From NCBI GenBank assembly GCA_964510855.1, contig CAZEDB010000003.1, forward strand, positions 45,934-109,933: DNA of 64,000 nucleotides, given 5' to 3'. The notes beneath the pieces are model-generated. The model was given only the letters and a program-made list of their open reading frames with translations, made no database searches and had not been told where the DNA came from. A program made the position numbers and the translations under genes. This document shows, piece by piece, positions 35,379-44,227 of this stretch; position 1 is the first letter of the stretch, and every line of letters starts with the position of its first letter. This DNA is from UBA8828 sp964510855. Its GTDB lineage: Bacteria > Verrucomicrobiota > Verrucomicrobiia > Opitutales > UBA953.

Positions 35379-36778
35379 AAGTCGTGAGCCGTCTTTGCCC
35401 AAGCCGATCGGAACGCTTCGATTTGATCGTCTTGGATATAAGCCCACCAAACTTCTCCCGTACGCATGAGGAAGGGGAAGGGCTGATAACCCGTAAGCAG
35501 CGGAGCTTCGCCTGGTTCACCTGGAAACAAACGTACTTGGGCAACTGTTCCAACCGGTAACGCTCCATAGGCCACGCGATACTCCCGTAAATAAAAAGGC
35601 AAAGGCCAGACATGTCCCTGCTCCACCGCAATCACCCAGGGAGCTGCAGCTGCAGGGGATGCCAACGATTTAAGCGTTAAAGCCAGACGCGGCACATCCG
35701 GATGGGTCTCAACATAATCATAGCGAGCGACCGATGCCCACTTAGGCAGGGTAGCGAGACTTACCACCCCTACTCCAAGTAATAGGGTACGACCCCAGGG
35801 GGCACGCAGGGCCAATAAGAGTCGGGGCGCGAGCCCAGCCAGACAGGCGAGATCGAGCGTCGCGAGGAGCCAAGGCGTCTTATAGGGTAAGACCAAATGA
35901 AAGAGGTAAACGCCCACTAAGCATGCTAGCCAAGGGTCGATATCTGCCGACTTCCAAGCCCCTAACGCACTTCTCAAAAGCCAGCGAAACACAACCAGGC
36001 CTAAGATTGTTCCCCCGGTTAAAATCCAAGCCAGCGGATCCACCATGGGTAGCGCTGGTTCGGTTACACCCGTGGCTAAGCCGAAGGCCCGACCAAGCTG
36101 GAGCCACCAAGTACCGAGCGCAGGTAAGTCGGTTAGGAAACTCGATTGGGCGATAGCCCAAGTGACACCAGCAACCAACCCAGGCACAAAAAGTTTCTTA
36201 ATGAGACTGCGTTCACCGAAGAAATAAAGCGCGGCGAGGGCGAAGCCAAGGTAGGTAACCGCACTGACTTTGCAGGCCAGAGCTAAACCTACACCAATAC
36301 CGGCAGCTAACAACCAACCCCTAGGCTTTGCTGCGCTTTGCGCCCGAATCGCCAAGCATCCTGCTAAGACTAAGAGCGAGGCCATTAACCACTCTTGAAT
36401 AAAACGTGCTGCAGGCAGGGCGAGAAGTGGGAGTAAAATAAAAATAAGCGGGTGGCGCAGGCCCCACCCCGCAGGCGCAATCCAAGGGAGCGAAAGAAGG
36501 ATAAGTAGCGTCCAACCTAAGGGGATGAGTCGGAGCTGTGATTCCGAAACCGACTCTAAGGAAGGATTAAAAAGCTGAAGGACGGGCTTTGCCACTAAGC
36601 CTAACAGAGGCCCGTGCAAGCGGTCCTGATTCGCACTGTGAGGCTCAGGGGCGGTCAGCAAGGACCACTGAACCGCCTCGTCGGCATGCAAGGGGCGTTG
36701 TAGGTCAGGAGTTACTAACCATGCGGTTAGCACCAAACCAAAAACTAAGCTTAAGGCTGAAACAAACCCCGCACGCAC
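35375..36778 (-). CDS. Polytopic membrane glycosyltransferase, Agl23-like (GT-C fold)
   Basis: A 467-residue protein with about ten hydrophobic segments. The first loop has HADEAVQWSLL, the acidic DE motif typical of GT-C glycosyltransferases using a lipid-linked sugar donor, followed by RLHGPLLGLVAKPVLQLF. This pattern is that of the 'flippase activity-associated' Agl23 family. The C-terminal 120 residues form a soluble domain. Starts at GTG 2 bp after the thioesterase stop and overlaps the ApbE-like gene, so these genes form an operon. Target glycan unknown. Confidence 0.75.
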   Translation of the reverse strand: MRAGFVSALSLVFGLVLTAWLVTPDLQRPLHADEAVQWSLLTAPEPHSANQDRLHGPLLGLVAKPVLQLFNPSLESVSESQLRLIPLGWTLLILLSLPWIAPAGWGLRHPLIFILLPLLALPAARFIQEWLMASLLVLAGCLAIRAQSAAKPRGWLLAAGIGVGLALACKVSAVTYLGFALAALYFFGERSLIKKLFVPGLVAGVTWAIAQSSFLTDLPALGTWWLQLGRAFGLATGVTEPALPMVDPLAWILTGGTILGLVVFRWLLRSALGAWKSADIDPWLACLVGVYLFHLVLPYKTPWLLATLDLACLAGLAPRLLLALRAPWGRTLLLGVGVVSLATLPKWASVARYDYVETHPDVPRLALTLKSLASPAAAAPWVIAVEQGHVWPLPFYLREYRVAYGALPVGTVAQVRLFPGEPGEAPLLTGYQPFPFLMRTGEVWWAYIQDDQIEAFRSAWAKTAHDL

Positions 36779-36780
36779 GG

Positions 36781-37197
36781 TTAGGCAAAGCGTGCTTCAA
36801 GGGCACGCTTGGTTTCAATGGGAATGAGTGAGGCTTGGATAGGACCTGACCCCTCGCGCCAAGCATGGACGGTTATCAGAGCCCCGCGAGCCACCGGCTT
36901 TCCGGCAACGGTTGCCTCAAAGGCCCAAGCCAAACGTTTATCGCCAATTTCTGTGGGATGAAGCGCTAAAGCCACGCGATCCCCGCGTTCCACCGGCGAC
37001 AAATAATCACATTCAATACGCACCCGCGGAAAACCCCGAAGCTGGGCACCCTCCCGACGTAAAAACGGGAGATTTAATTCGGCATAGAGTGCCTCTTCCG
37101 CGCCTTCGACCCAACGAAATACGGTCGAGAAGTGAACAATCCCGGCGGCATCGGTATCGGCAAAGGCGGCGGTGAATTCAGAAATGTGGGGACGCAT
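36781..37197 (-). CDS. Acyl-CoA thioesterase, YbgC/4HBT hotdog family
   Basis: A 138-residue hotdog-fold thioesterase. ISEFTAAFADTDAAGIVHFSTVFRWVE corresponds to the catalytic family motif with D-x-D-A-x-G-I-V-H; the Asp and His are conserved. Then FPRVRIECDYLSPVERGD is typical. I chose ATG 37197 because residues before it (upstream to 37269) run into the neighbouring vWA gene and are low-complexity. YbgC usually accompanies tol-pal genes; none is in the window. Probably part of the vWA-thioesterase-glycosyltransferase-ApbE operon. Confidence 0.85.
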   Translation of the reverse strand: MRPHISEFTAAFADTDAAGIVHFSTVFRWVEGAEEALYAELNLPFLRREGAQLRGFPRVRIECDYLSPVERGDRVALALHPTEIGDKRLAWAFEATVAGKPVARGALITVHAWREGSGPIQASLIPIETKRALEARFA

Positions 37198-37202
37198 AAA
37201 AG

Positions 37203-38240
37203 TCAGCGAGCAGGGCGAGGTCGCCCGACCTCTACCATCGTCAGACCGCCGCCCGAAGCAACCGCACATTGCTGAAGAAATTCCTGGGGCTCAACCTCGC
37301 TAGTTAGGAGATAGAGGCGGGGCGCTCGACCCGAAGTTGCGGTCGCAAATCGCTCTAGCCAGCGCCGGCGCCAACGGTCATCCCCAGGCTCACGCTCATC
37401 TTGCTGCCGCCGTTTAGTATCCGCGTAAATCAGCTCCGGTGCCCCACGCGGCGATAGGCGATACTGACGGATGCCATCTTGGAAGTCTGAGAAAACCACT
37501 AAGGCGTCGTAACGCTCTTCTAACATCCAATCTAGCCACGCCCCCAGCGAGCCCGCCTCACAACGTGGCGTTAGTTGCTCTAATAAACGCTTTCCCTGCG
37601 GCGTTAAAGTCGCTGGGTCACTCATGCCAGGTCGACGCTCAAGCGCGGGCCCATCATAACCTCGGCCTTCTGCAATTTGACCTGCCATCACCACAATCCT
37701 GGCTCCATCAAAGCGAAAAACGTCGGCCATAGGAAAGGCGGCTCTAATTTCTGCTTCGATTCGTGGGAGATGCGGGCGCATCGAACCCGAACTATCAAGA
37801 TACACTGCGAGACGTTGGGCTTGGACGCGTAAACCCAACACAGGTAAGCCCACTCTGCCGACGGCAACTCCTGGACCCAGGCCCAAGCCTGCAGAAGTTG
37901 CACCCAAGCCTTGGGATCGACCCGTACCGCTGGGTCCAGCCGCCAGGCCCGACAGGGTCGTCGTAGGTAAATCGGGTAGCATACTCAAGGCCACGGAGGT
38001 TGCGGAGGGGTTTCGCACCACGAGACGCGCGTGCGTCGGCGGCGTTACTCGACGCTCGGGGCGTACATTCATCCTCGGAGGTGCCGCCTGCCCTCCCCCA
38101 CCAGAAACCACAAAAGTTTCGGGGTCGGTTACTTTTTTCTCGGTAACTACCGCCGCAATCACCCACGCCAAAGCCAAGGCGATGAGCAGACCGTGTAGCA
38201 TAAAGGTGACTAGCCACGGAGCAGAAGTAGACAGGCGCAT
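37203..38240 (-). CDS. Membrane-anchored vWA-domain protein (paralogue 1)
   Basis: A 345-residue protein: one N-terminal transmembrane helix (residues 9-32), a Gly/Pro/Ser-rich linker (about 45-135), then a von Willebrand factor A domain with a complete MIDAS start DSSGSM (149-154) and VVFSDFQDGIRQY near residue 255. A paralogue lies immediately upstream; both share TxPxTFxxxGxGG after the membrane helix, a xSVALxxLPDLPT phrase and the SDFQDG motif. Function unknown; membrane topology suggests the vWA domain is periplasmic. Confidence 0.82.
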   Translation of the reverse strand: MRLSTSAPWLVTFMLHGLLIALALAWVIAAVVTEKKVTDPETFVVSGGGGQAAPPRMNVRPERRVTPPTHARLVVRNPSATSVALSMLPDLPTTTLSGLAAGPSGTGRSQGLGATSAGLGLGPGVAVGRVGLPVLGLRVQAQRLAVYLDSSGSMRPHLPRIEAEIRAAFPMADVFRFDGARIVVMAGQIAEGRGYDGPALERRPGMSDPATLTPQGKRLLEQLTPRCEAGSLGAWLDWMLEERYDALVVFSDFQDGIRQYRLSPRGAPELIYADTKRRQQDEREPGDDRWRRRWLERFATATSGRAPRLYLLTSEVEPQEFLQQCAVASGGGLTMVEVGRPRPAR

Positions 38241-38316
38241 GCCATGGCTCTGGCGTTTGATGGCGGCAAAAACAAGGTCGCCCAGATGAGCGGCCTTACT
38301 GAGTCAGAAACCCTAG

Positions 38317-39618
38317 TTAACGAGCAGGCCGATAAGTTCGAGCGGGCGGAGCTACGCCAGCAGGAGCTTGCGGCGCGGCATTGGGGTCATTGCCACCACC
38401 GCCTGCACCAGGGGGTGGAGGGGGAGGTCCACCACCGCTACGTAACCAAGAAACGTCTTTAATTTCCCCCCCAGAGACCTCGACACAGGTTGCGAGAAGT
38501 TTCTGCGGAAAAACCTGAGTGGTGAAACAATAGAGACGCGGACCTTGACCCGCTTGCGCTTTAGCAAAAGCACTAACCCATTCTTGCTCCCAGCGCTCAT
38601 CGCGACTCTTGCGATTATTCACGTTACCGCGTGAGTTCTCTTGAAAGATGACTTGGCGGTCTTTGTCGTATTGCGTGAAGCCATCTTGGAAGTCGGAAAA
38701 AAGAATGAGCGCGTCGTAACTACGATCGCGCACCATGACATCAAGCCAACCGCCGACTGAGCCACGTCGCCAATGTTCATCCCACTTCCTAAAGAGAGCC
38801 TTACCTTCGTTAGTTAAAGTCTTCGGATCAGTTGAGAACGAGGAGGGGTCTTGGGGGGGTTCCATACCGCTATCTAATTTATACTTTCGACCCCCGATTA
38901 CCTCGTTATCGACCACATTTGTCCAAATACCATTGTAACGAAAAATATCCGCCTCGGGGAACTGTCGGCGAATTTCGGCTTCAACGCGATCAAGGTAAGG
39001 TCGCATCGACCCCGAAGCATCGAGGTAAACGGCAATCTTGGAGGCTACAATACGGGCGCCCATCACTGGCTTACCCACGAAGTTCCGTGCGTTGCCCACG
39101 CCCATGCCTTTACCCGAACCAATACCGCCACCCGAACCACCGCCAAAACCTTTCGAGGATCCTCCGGCGGTCATGCCGGTTACCATCGAGGACATACTAC
39201 TGGTCGGTAAGTCAGGTAGGGCGACCGAAGCGGTGGACGATTTACTGGTGATGCGTGAAGCATTCTTGGCCAGATTCTTAGCCTGACGCGGGACGACCTT
39301 GTGATCCCGTATAACCGCTTTATCGCCCTTATTGCCGCCACCGGCACCGGTTGCAAAAGTGTCAGGCTGGGTGACGGCCGTATCGGTAATGGTGGTAACT
39401 ACCCAGACGGCAAAAACGAGGAGCAGAAAAGCGTGGAGCGCTAAGGATATGGTCAAACCCTGGCCTCCGATACGCATCCAAAATCCGCCGCGCGGGCGCA
39501 CCATGGTACCATCCGTCGACTGAACACCTGACCCAGCTATACCTGAAGCCGCCCCAGCCTCAGCCCCTGGAGGGGTTGGCGGTGTATCATCGGGGGTGGC
39601 TCCAAGGGGAGGTACCAT
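38317..39618 (-). CDS. Membrane-anchored vWA-domain protein (paralogue 2)
   Basis: A 433-residue protein with the same plan as its neighbour: cytoplasmic Pro/Gly-rich N-terminus (1-50), one transmembrane helix (about 56-77), a Gly/Ser linker (about 85-185), a vWA domain with MIDAS DASGSM (200-205) and LFSDFQDGFTQY, and a Pro/Gly-rich tail with six consecutive Pro. The ATG at 39618 is preferred over a TTG at 39636. It is divergent from the DUF1800 gene. Possibly a Mg-dependent partner-binding protein; partner not known. Confidence 0.82.
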   Translation of the reverse strand: MVPPLGATPDDTPPTPPGAEAGAASGIAGSGVQSTDGTMVRPRGGFWMRIGGQGLTISLALHAFLLLVFAVWVVTTITDTAVTQPDTFATGAGGGNKGDKAVIRDHKVVPRQAKNLAKNASRITSKSSTASVALPDLPTSSMSSMVTGMTAGGSSKGFGGGSGGGIGSGKGMGVGNARNFVGKPVMGARIVASKIAVYLDASGSMRPYLDRVEAEIRRQFPEADIFRYNGIWTNVVDNEVIGGRKYKLDSGMEPPQDPSSFSTDPKTLTNEGKALFRKWDEHWRRGSVGGWLDVMVRDRSYDALILFSDFQDGFTQYDKDRQVIFQENSRGNVNNRKSRDERWEQEWVSAFAKAQAGQGPRLYCFTTQVFPQKLLATCVEVSGGEIKDVSWLRSGGGPPPPPPGAGGGGNDPNAAPQAPAGVAPPARTYRPAR

Positions 39619-39675
39619 ACTCAAAAGTAAACCCAACCCGGCCCAGCATCAACCGATAAAGCCGGAGGTCGGAAC

Positions 39676-39704
39676 TTGTGGGATTATTTGGGGTTGGATA
39701 AGAT
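39676..39704 (+). promoter_or_regulatory. Putative promoter upstream of the DUF1800 gene
   Basis: TTGTGG (39676-39681), 17 bp, TAAGAT (39699-39704): good spacing and 4-5 of 6 matches in each box. It leaves only a short leader before ATG 39719. Lies in the divergent intergenic space with the vWA gene. Confidence 0.4.
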
Positions 39705-39718
39705 GAAGTACTTACCCC

Positions 39719-41206
39719 ATGGGAACCTCCCCGTCCCTACCCCCTCCCGATCGTGCCTGGATGCCCCTCGATACCCGCTACTGGGATGAGGATGCAGCTC
39801 GTCACCTCCTGCGGCGCCTAGGATTTGCGGCTCTACCTGGTGCTACCGCTCTGGCGCTAAAAGAGGGACCTGCCCTAACCGTGCGCCGGGCTTTTGGAGC
39901 CCTAAAACGGATGCCGATGCCGGAAAAAATTTCCGACCTCTCAGAGGAAAGCGAAACTGTCCGAGCTAAACTACGCAACCTCACCCCGGAGGAACGGCGA
40001 GAATTTCTCCGCGAATTAAGACAAAAAAACGAGGGGGCGCTGCGAGACTTCAATGTCGCATGGTTGGCTTTTACCCGACGCAACGATACCGCCGCCCAAG
40101 AAAAGTTCGTGATGTTTTTGCAGGATATTTTTGTGGTTTCAGCCGAGAAGGTTAAAGACGTCGAGACCCTCTTTGATTATCAGGCAACCCTGCGTAGCAG
40201 CCTTGATAAAGACTACGCCACCTTAGTGCGTTCAGTCATGAAGCACCCGGCTATGATTGAGTACCTCGACTCCAATCGAAATCGCAAAGGCCAGCCTAAC
40301 GAAAATTTTGCCCGCGAGCTCTTTGAACTCTTTTGTCTCGGTGAAGGTAATTATACCGAAAAGGATGTTAAGGAAGCAGCCCGAGCAATGACTGGGGTCA
40401 CCCTACGTCAAAAGCGTTTTCATCTCGATCCCAGCCAGCATGACAAAGGGGAGAAAACTATTTTCGGACAAAAAGGAGCCTTTGACCCGGATGGACTAGT
40501 CGATCTCACCGTCCGCCAACCTGCTTGTGCCGCCTTTGCCCCCCAAGAGTTGATTAAATTCTACCTTACAGCGGAGGGACTTCCGCGTGCCTATGCTGAA
40601 AGTTTTGGTCGGACATGGCGTGCCTCGGGCATGAAACTCCAAGAGCTGCCCCGCATTCTCTTTAACTCGACCCTCTTTTATCATCCCGCTTTTCGCGGTA
40701 ATCTCATCAAGTCACCCGTAGCTTATTACATGGGGCTTTGTCAGGACCTCGGGGTCGATACCTTCCCCTACCCTGGTCCGCTAATCAACGCCATGCGTTC
40801 GATGGGTCAGCCCTTCTTTAATCCCCCTAGTGTCCGAGGATGGATTTACGGACGTAACTGGATCAGCTCAACCACCTTGGCTGCGCGTCGCGCGGTCGCA
40901 CGCGGGCTCTTCCAAGTCATCAACGAGGAGAAACTAAATGCCGATGAAATTGCGGCCCTAAAAGAGGCACGTGCGGCTGGCCAGGGCCGCCCCACAGTCA
41001 CGCCCGACCGACTCGAGTACTTAGCGCAGAACCGCACCAATGCCGAAATCGTGCACCATCTCTGCAATTACTTTTTACCGACACCGGTTCCAGCCGCCTT
41101 CCGACAAGTCCTAGAAGGCCATTTAAAGTCGGATAAAAACCGCATTCAGAGTCTCCAAGAAATTGTCACCGCCATTCTCCAAGCCCCTTCCTACCAACTT
41201 TCTTAA
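39719..41206 (+). CDS. DUF1800 family protein
   Basis: A 495-residue protein with the family signatures: AARHLLRRLGFAALPG at the N-terminus, NFARELFELFCLGEGNYTEKDVKEAARAMTG near residue 200, and SPVAYYMGL and GWIYGRNWIS toward the end. No signal peptide is visible. The molecular function of DUF1800 is not established; it is nearly always next to a DUF1501 gene, as here (4 bp apart), and the pair is common in Planctomycetes and Verrucomicrobia. The ATG follows TTACCCC without a Shine-Dalgarno sequence. Confidence 0.88.
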   Translation: MGTSPSLPPPDRAWMPLDTRYWDEDAARHLLRRLGFAALPGATALALKEGPALTVRRAFGALKRMPMPEKISDLSEESETVRAKLRNLTPEERREFLRELRQKNEGALRDFNVAWLAFTRRNDTAAQEKFVMFLQDIFVVSAEKVKDVETLFDYQATLRSSLDKDYATLVRSVMKHPAMIEYLDSNRNRKGQPNENFARELFELFCLGEGNYTEKDVKEAARAMTGVTLRQKRFHLDPSQHDKGEKTIFGQKGAFDPDGLVDLTVRQPACAAFAPQELIKFYLTAEGLPRAYAESFGRTWRASGMKLQELPRILFNSTLFYHPAFRGNLIKSPVAYYMGLCQDLGVDTFPYPGPLINAMRSMGQPFFNPPSVRGWIYGRNWISSTTLAARRAVARGLFQVINEEKLNADEIAALKEARAAGQGRPTVTPDRLEYLAQNRTNAEIVHHLCNYFLPTPVPAAFRQVLEGHLKSDKNRIQSLQEIVTAILQAPSYQLS

Positions 41207-41210
41207 TCTA

Positions 41211-42491
41211 ATGAAACCTCCCTTCACCCCACGCACGCGTCGAGAGTTCCTAAGCCAAACCGGTCGTGGCCTCGGGCTCATAGCCTTTGCCGGCTTCGCT
41301 CCCTCGTTCTTAGTGAACTCGGTAATGGCCGAAGCTCCTAAGGCTGAAAAAGATCGCTCTATCTTAGTCCTGATTCAACTCGGAGGCGGCAATGACGGCT
41401 TAAATACCGTGATTCATCACGAGAACGATCACTACCATCGGCTCCGTCCTAATCTCGCCCTAAAAACCTCAGCCGGGCTCCACAAAGTGGACGACCAGAT
41501 TTCGCTCCACCCTTCCATGGGGGCGCTGCACCGCCTACTTAAAGACGGAAAACTTTCGGTAATCCAAAATGTGGGTTACCCTAACCCTAATCGTTCGCAC
41601 TTCCGTTCTACCGAAATTTGGGAGACGGCCAGTGACGCTGATAAAAATACTTATGATGGTTGGTTAGGACGTTACTTTGATGCCGACTGTTCGGGTTCGC
41701 CGGGCAAAGACCCCCTAGCTATTCACAGCGGCAGCAATATGCCACAAACCTTCCAAGCGGCCAAGAACCACAACATCTTTGGTCTAGGTGGGGGTGGTGG
41801 ACGAGGCGGACGCAAAGGCGCACGCTCACCTTCAGGCGGTAAAGATGAGACTGAGCTCCTGATGGATCTCAATGAGTCGCTAGCCAGTCAAGATAGCGCC
41901 TCCGCCAGTGACAACGGGCACTACCTTCGGCACGCCATGATGGATGCCTTACTCACCGAGGCCCGCGTCGGGGAAGTCATTTCCAACTACAAACCTTCCG
42001 TGCCCTACCCCAACGGCGGCCTAGCGCAATCGCTGCAACGTATTGCCGCCCTCATCGCCTCAGGCATGGAAACCCGAGTTTACTACGCCACCCTCGGCGG
42101 CTTTGATACCCATGCGAATCAGTTAGGTCGACATGCCCAACTTCTGCGCGAGCTGAGCGATTCGATGGCTGCGTTCCAAGCCGACTTGACCGCTAAAAAA
42201 CTCGATCGACAAGTATTGACCATGACCTTCTCGGAGTTTGGGCGCCGTCCGTCCGAGAATTCCACCGTCGGTACCGACCACGGCACCGCCGCGCCCCTGC
42301 TGGTGATGCAAACCGGCATCAAGGCCCCCGTGGTCGGCACCGCGCCCAACCTCGCGATCAAGGCCAACGAAGACATCACCTTCAGCACCGACTTCAGGCA
42401 GGTCTATGGCACCGTTTTAAGAAACTTCCTGCACGCAGACCCAGATAAAATCCTTGGGCCAAGCGGTAAGAAGGATTTAGGTTTTATCTAA
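41211..42491 (+). CDS. DUF1501 family protein, Tat-exported
   Basis: A 426-residue protein. The ATG at 41211 gives a twin-arginine signal (TRREFLSQTG, then LGLIAFAGFAPSF), so it should be exported folded; reading from 41163 would add a tail inside DUF1800. The body is the alkaline-phosphatase-like DUF1501 fold: LVLIQLGGGNDGLNT, GGFDTHANQ and TFSEFGRRPSENSTVGTDHGTAAP. A Gly/Arg-rich insertion lies near residue 190. Function is not known; the partner is DUF1800. A stretch near 42235-42405 is more GC-rich in codon use than the rest. Confidence 0.9.
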   Translation: MKPPFTPRTRREFLSQTGRGLGLIAFAGFAPSFLVNSVMAEAPKAEKDRSILVLIQLGGGNDGLNTVIHHENDHYHRLRPNLALKTSAGLHKVDDQISLHPSMGALHRLLKDGKLSVIQNVGYPNPNRSHFRSTEIWETASDADKNTYDGWLGRYFDADCSGSPGKDPLAIHSGSNMPQTFQAAKNHNIFGLGGGGGRGGRKGARSPSGGKDETELLMDLNESLASQDSASASDNGHYLRHAMMDALLTEARVGEVISNYKPSVPYPNGGLAQSLQRIAALIASGMETRVYYATLGGFDTHANQLGRHAQLLRELSDSMAAFQADLTAKKLDRQVLTMTFSEFGRRPSENSTVGTDHGTAAPLLVMQTGIKAPVVGTAPNLAIKANEDITFSTDFRQVYGTVLRNFLHADPDKILGPSGKKDLGFI

Positions 42492-42654
42492 AGACCTAGG
42501 CTAAGAAAAAGGGCTTAGCCGACCTTAGGAAAATCCCAAGGGCTTTGTACCCGGGGTCCAGCTAGGGTCGTTCTAGGGTCTTGCCTGGCGCCGCTTGCCA
42601 ACTTTCCCCTTGCCCGTCGAGACAGCCTGCCCCATTAAGAACATTCCGCTGTAT

Positions 42655-42732
42655 TGCAGGGTGGAGCAGCCCGGTTAGCTCGTCAGGCTCATAACCTGAA
42701 GGTCGTAGGTTCAAATCCTACCCCTGCACCCA
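42655..42732 (+). tRNA. Initiator tRNA-Met (CAU)
   Basis: Cloverleaf of 78 nt including encoded CCA. Acceptor TGCAGGG / CCCTGCA, D-arm GGAGCAG with the initiator-type A11:T24 pair, anticodon loop CTCATAA (CAT), T arm GTAGG-TTCAAAT-CCTAC. The sequence closely follows bacterial fMet tRNA. Oddities: T1-A72 is a weak pair instead of the usual C1xA72 mismatch, pair 29:41 is A-T so one of the three conserved G-C anticodon-stem pairs is missing, and position 73 is C rather than A. Confidence 0.9.
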
Positions 42733-42883
42733 GCGGAAAATTCGAACTCAGGCTTTTTTAAGGGCCGGGCTGTTGTCTATCTGGTAACTTTACCTTACGA
42801 CTTGCATTTTTCGACAAATCAGCCCTAATGAGGGCTCTTCTCCTACGGGAAAAGAAAGTTAGTAAGACAAAGTAGAAAATAAA

Positions 42884-42913
42884 GACGGACTACGTAGGGG
42901 TACGTAGTCCGTC
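42884..42913. terminator. Strong bidirectional terminator
   Basis: Perfect 13-bp stem GACGGACTACGTA / TACGTAGTCCGTC with a GGGG loop. On the minus strand it is followed by TTTATTTT, ending the pilus operon; on the plus strand by TCCTTTT, ending the tRNA transcript. Confidence 0.88.
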
Positions 42914-42937
42914 TCCTTTTAAGCCCCTTTCCAAGGC

Positions 42938-44215
42938 TTATCCGCCCGTCATCTGGGTAATTAGGGTGATGAGGGGGAGGAACATGGCCAGCACGATGGT
43001 GCCGACGACCACAGCCAGGAAGACGATCAAGACGGGCTCAATAATGGAGGTTAGCGCACCGACTGCATTGTCGACCTCTTCGTCATAAATATCGGCAACC
43101 CGGTTCAACATCTCGGGTAGCTGACCGGTTTCTTCACCCACCTGAATCATGGAACTCACCATTTGAGGAAATACGCCCGACTGCTCGAGCGGCACAGAGA
43201 GGGGCTCACCGTCACGCACGCGGTCGTGCACACGCTCGAGCGAATCGGCAATCACCACATTGGAGAGGGTGTCGCGCGTGATATTAATCGCTTGGAGAAT
43301 GGGGACGCCTGACGACATCAACGTGCCGAAGGTACGAGCAAAGCGCGAGACGGTGACGATTTGTACGAAGCCACCAATCTTAGGGAGCCGGAATAAAACC
43401 CGGTCGAAGATCTGCTTGCCCTGCTTACTACCGAGCCAAAGTTTAGCGGCAGTGTAGCCACCAAAAATAACTCCGTAAGCAATGAGCGGACGGAGCAGAC
43501 CGGCAAGACTGAGCTCGGAGGGCAACATCCACTCTTGCAGGAATTGGGAAATACCAATGACGAACGCGGTTAGCGGCGGCATGGTCGTCTTCTGGGCCGC
43601 AAGGAGATTTTGGAATGCAGGCACCACCTTCACCAATAATACAATCACGATGACCACGGCGACCGAGACCACCACCGCAGGATAGACCATGGCCGACTTA
43701 ACTTTCTTTTGGATACGTTGGGCTTTTTCACGGAAGCCTGCAAGTCGCTCCAGCACCTTATCGAGCACACCACCGGCCTCACCGGCCTTAATCATATTAA
43801 TGAAGAGTCGGTCAAAAATCTTAGGGTGAGCCGCCAAGGCCTCTGAGAAATTGTTACCTTGCGAGACACTGTCTGCGATTTGTCCGAGTACATCTTTGAA
43901 GGCGGGGTTGCGCTCTTGACGATGAATAAGCTCAAGGGCGCGCAGTAAAGGTAGACCGGCCATCAACAGGGTCGCCATCTGGCGTGCCATAGTAGTGACC
44001 TCTTCTGGAGTAACTTTGGCGCGGAAGCGGAAACCTTTAGAGACAGTGGCAGCGGCAACGGGCTTGGCCGCACCGCCCGCTTCACCTGCCAGCGCCGTGA
44101 CCATGAGGCCTTTCGCCATCAACTTCTTGCGCGCATCATCGGCGCTGTCGGCATCAATTTTACCACTGGCTTGTTGGCCAGTACGGTCGATTGCAGTATA
44201 CTTAAACTCGGGCAT
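42938..44215 (-). CDS. pilC: Type IV pilus/type II secretion inner-membrane platform protein PilC
   Basis: A 425-residue PilC/GspF protein, the inner-membrane platform on which the pilus motor acts. N-terminal EFKYTAIDRTGQQASGKIDADSADDARKKLMAKGL is the standard opening; two T2SSF domains each carry the phrase (GLPLLRALE..., then GVPILQAINITRDTL), and three hydrophobic segments follow the known PilC layout. The ATG follows CCCCACCACCCC. It is the last gene of the operon with pilB 12 bp upstream; a terminator follows. Major pilin and secretin genes are not in the window. Confidence 0.93.
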   Translation of the reverse strand: MPEFKYTAIDRTGQQASGKIDADSADDARKKLMAKGLMVTALAGEAGGAAKPVAAATVSKGFRFRAKVTPEEVTTMARQMATLLMAGLPLLRALELIHRQERNPAFKDVLGQIADSVSQGNNFSEALAAHPKIFDRLFINMIKAGEAGGVLDKVLERLAGFREKAQRIQKKVKSAMVYPAVVVSVAVVIVIVLLVKVVPAFQNLLAAQKTTMPPLTAFVIGISQFLQEWMLPSELSLAGLLRPLIAYGVIFGGYTAAKLWLGSKQGKQIFDRVLFRLPKIGGFVQIVTVSRFARTFGTLMSSGVPILQAINITRDTLSNVVIADSLERVHDRVRDGEPLSVPLEQSGVFPQMVSSMIQVGEETGQLPEMLNRVADIYDEEVDNAVGALTSIIEPVLIVFLAVVVGTIVLAMFLPLITLITQMTGG

Positions 44216-44227
44216 GGGGTGGTGGGG

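Larger units (their letters stand above)
42492..42937. other. 446-bp intergenic region with tRNA and terminator
   Basis: No protein gene seen. It contains a weak hairpin after DUF1501 (GGCTAAG / CTTAGCC at 42499-42520, no T run), the initiator tRNA, a 6-bp hairpin AGCCCT-AATG-AGGGCT (42821-42836) and the strong terminator at 42884-42913. TTGCCC at 42610 and CATTAAGA near 42633 might be a tRNA promoter, but this is weak. Confidence 0.6.
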
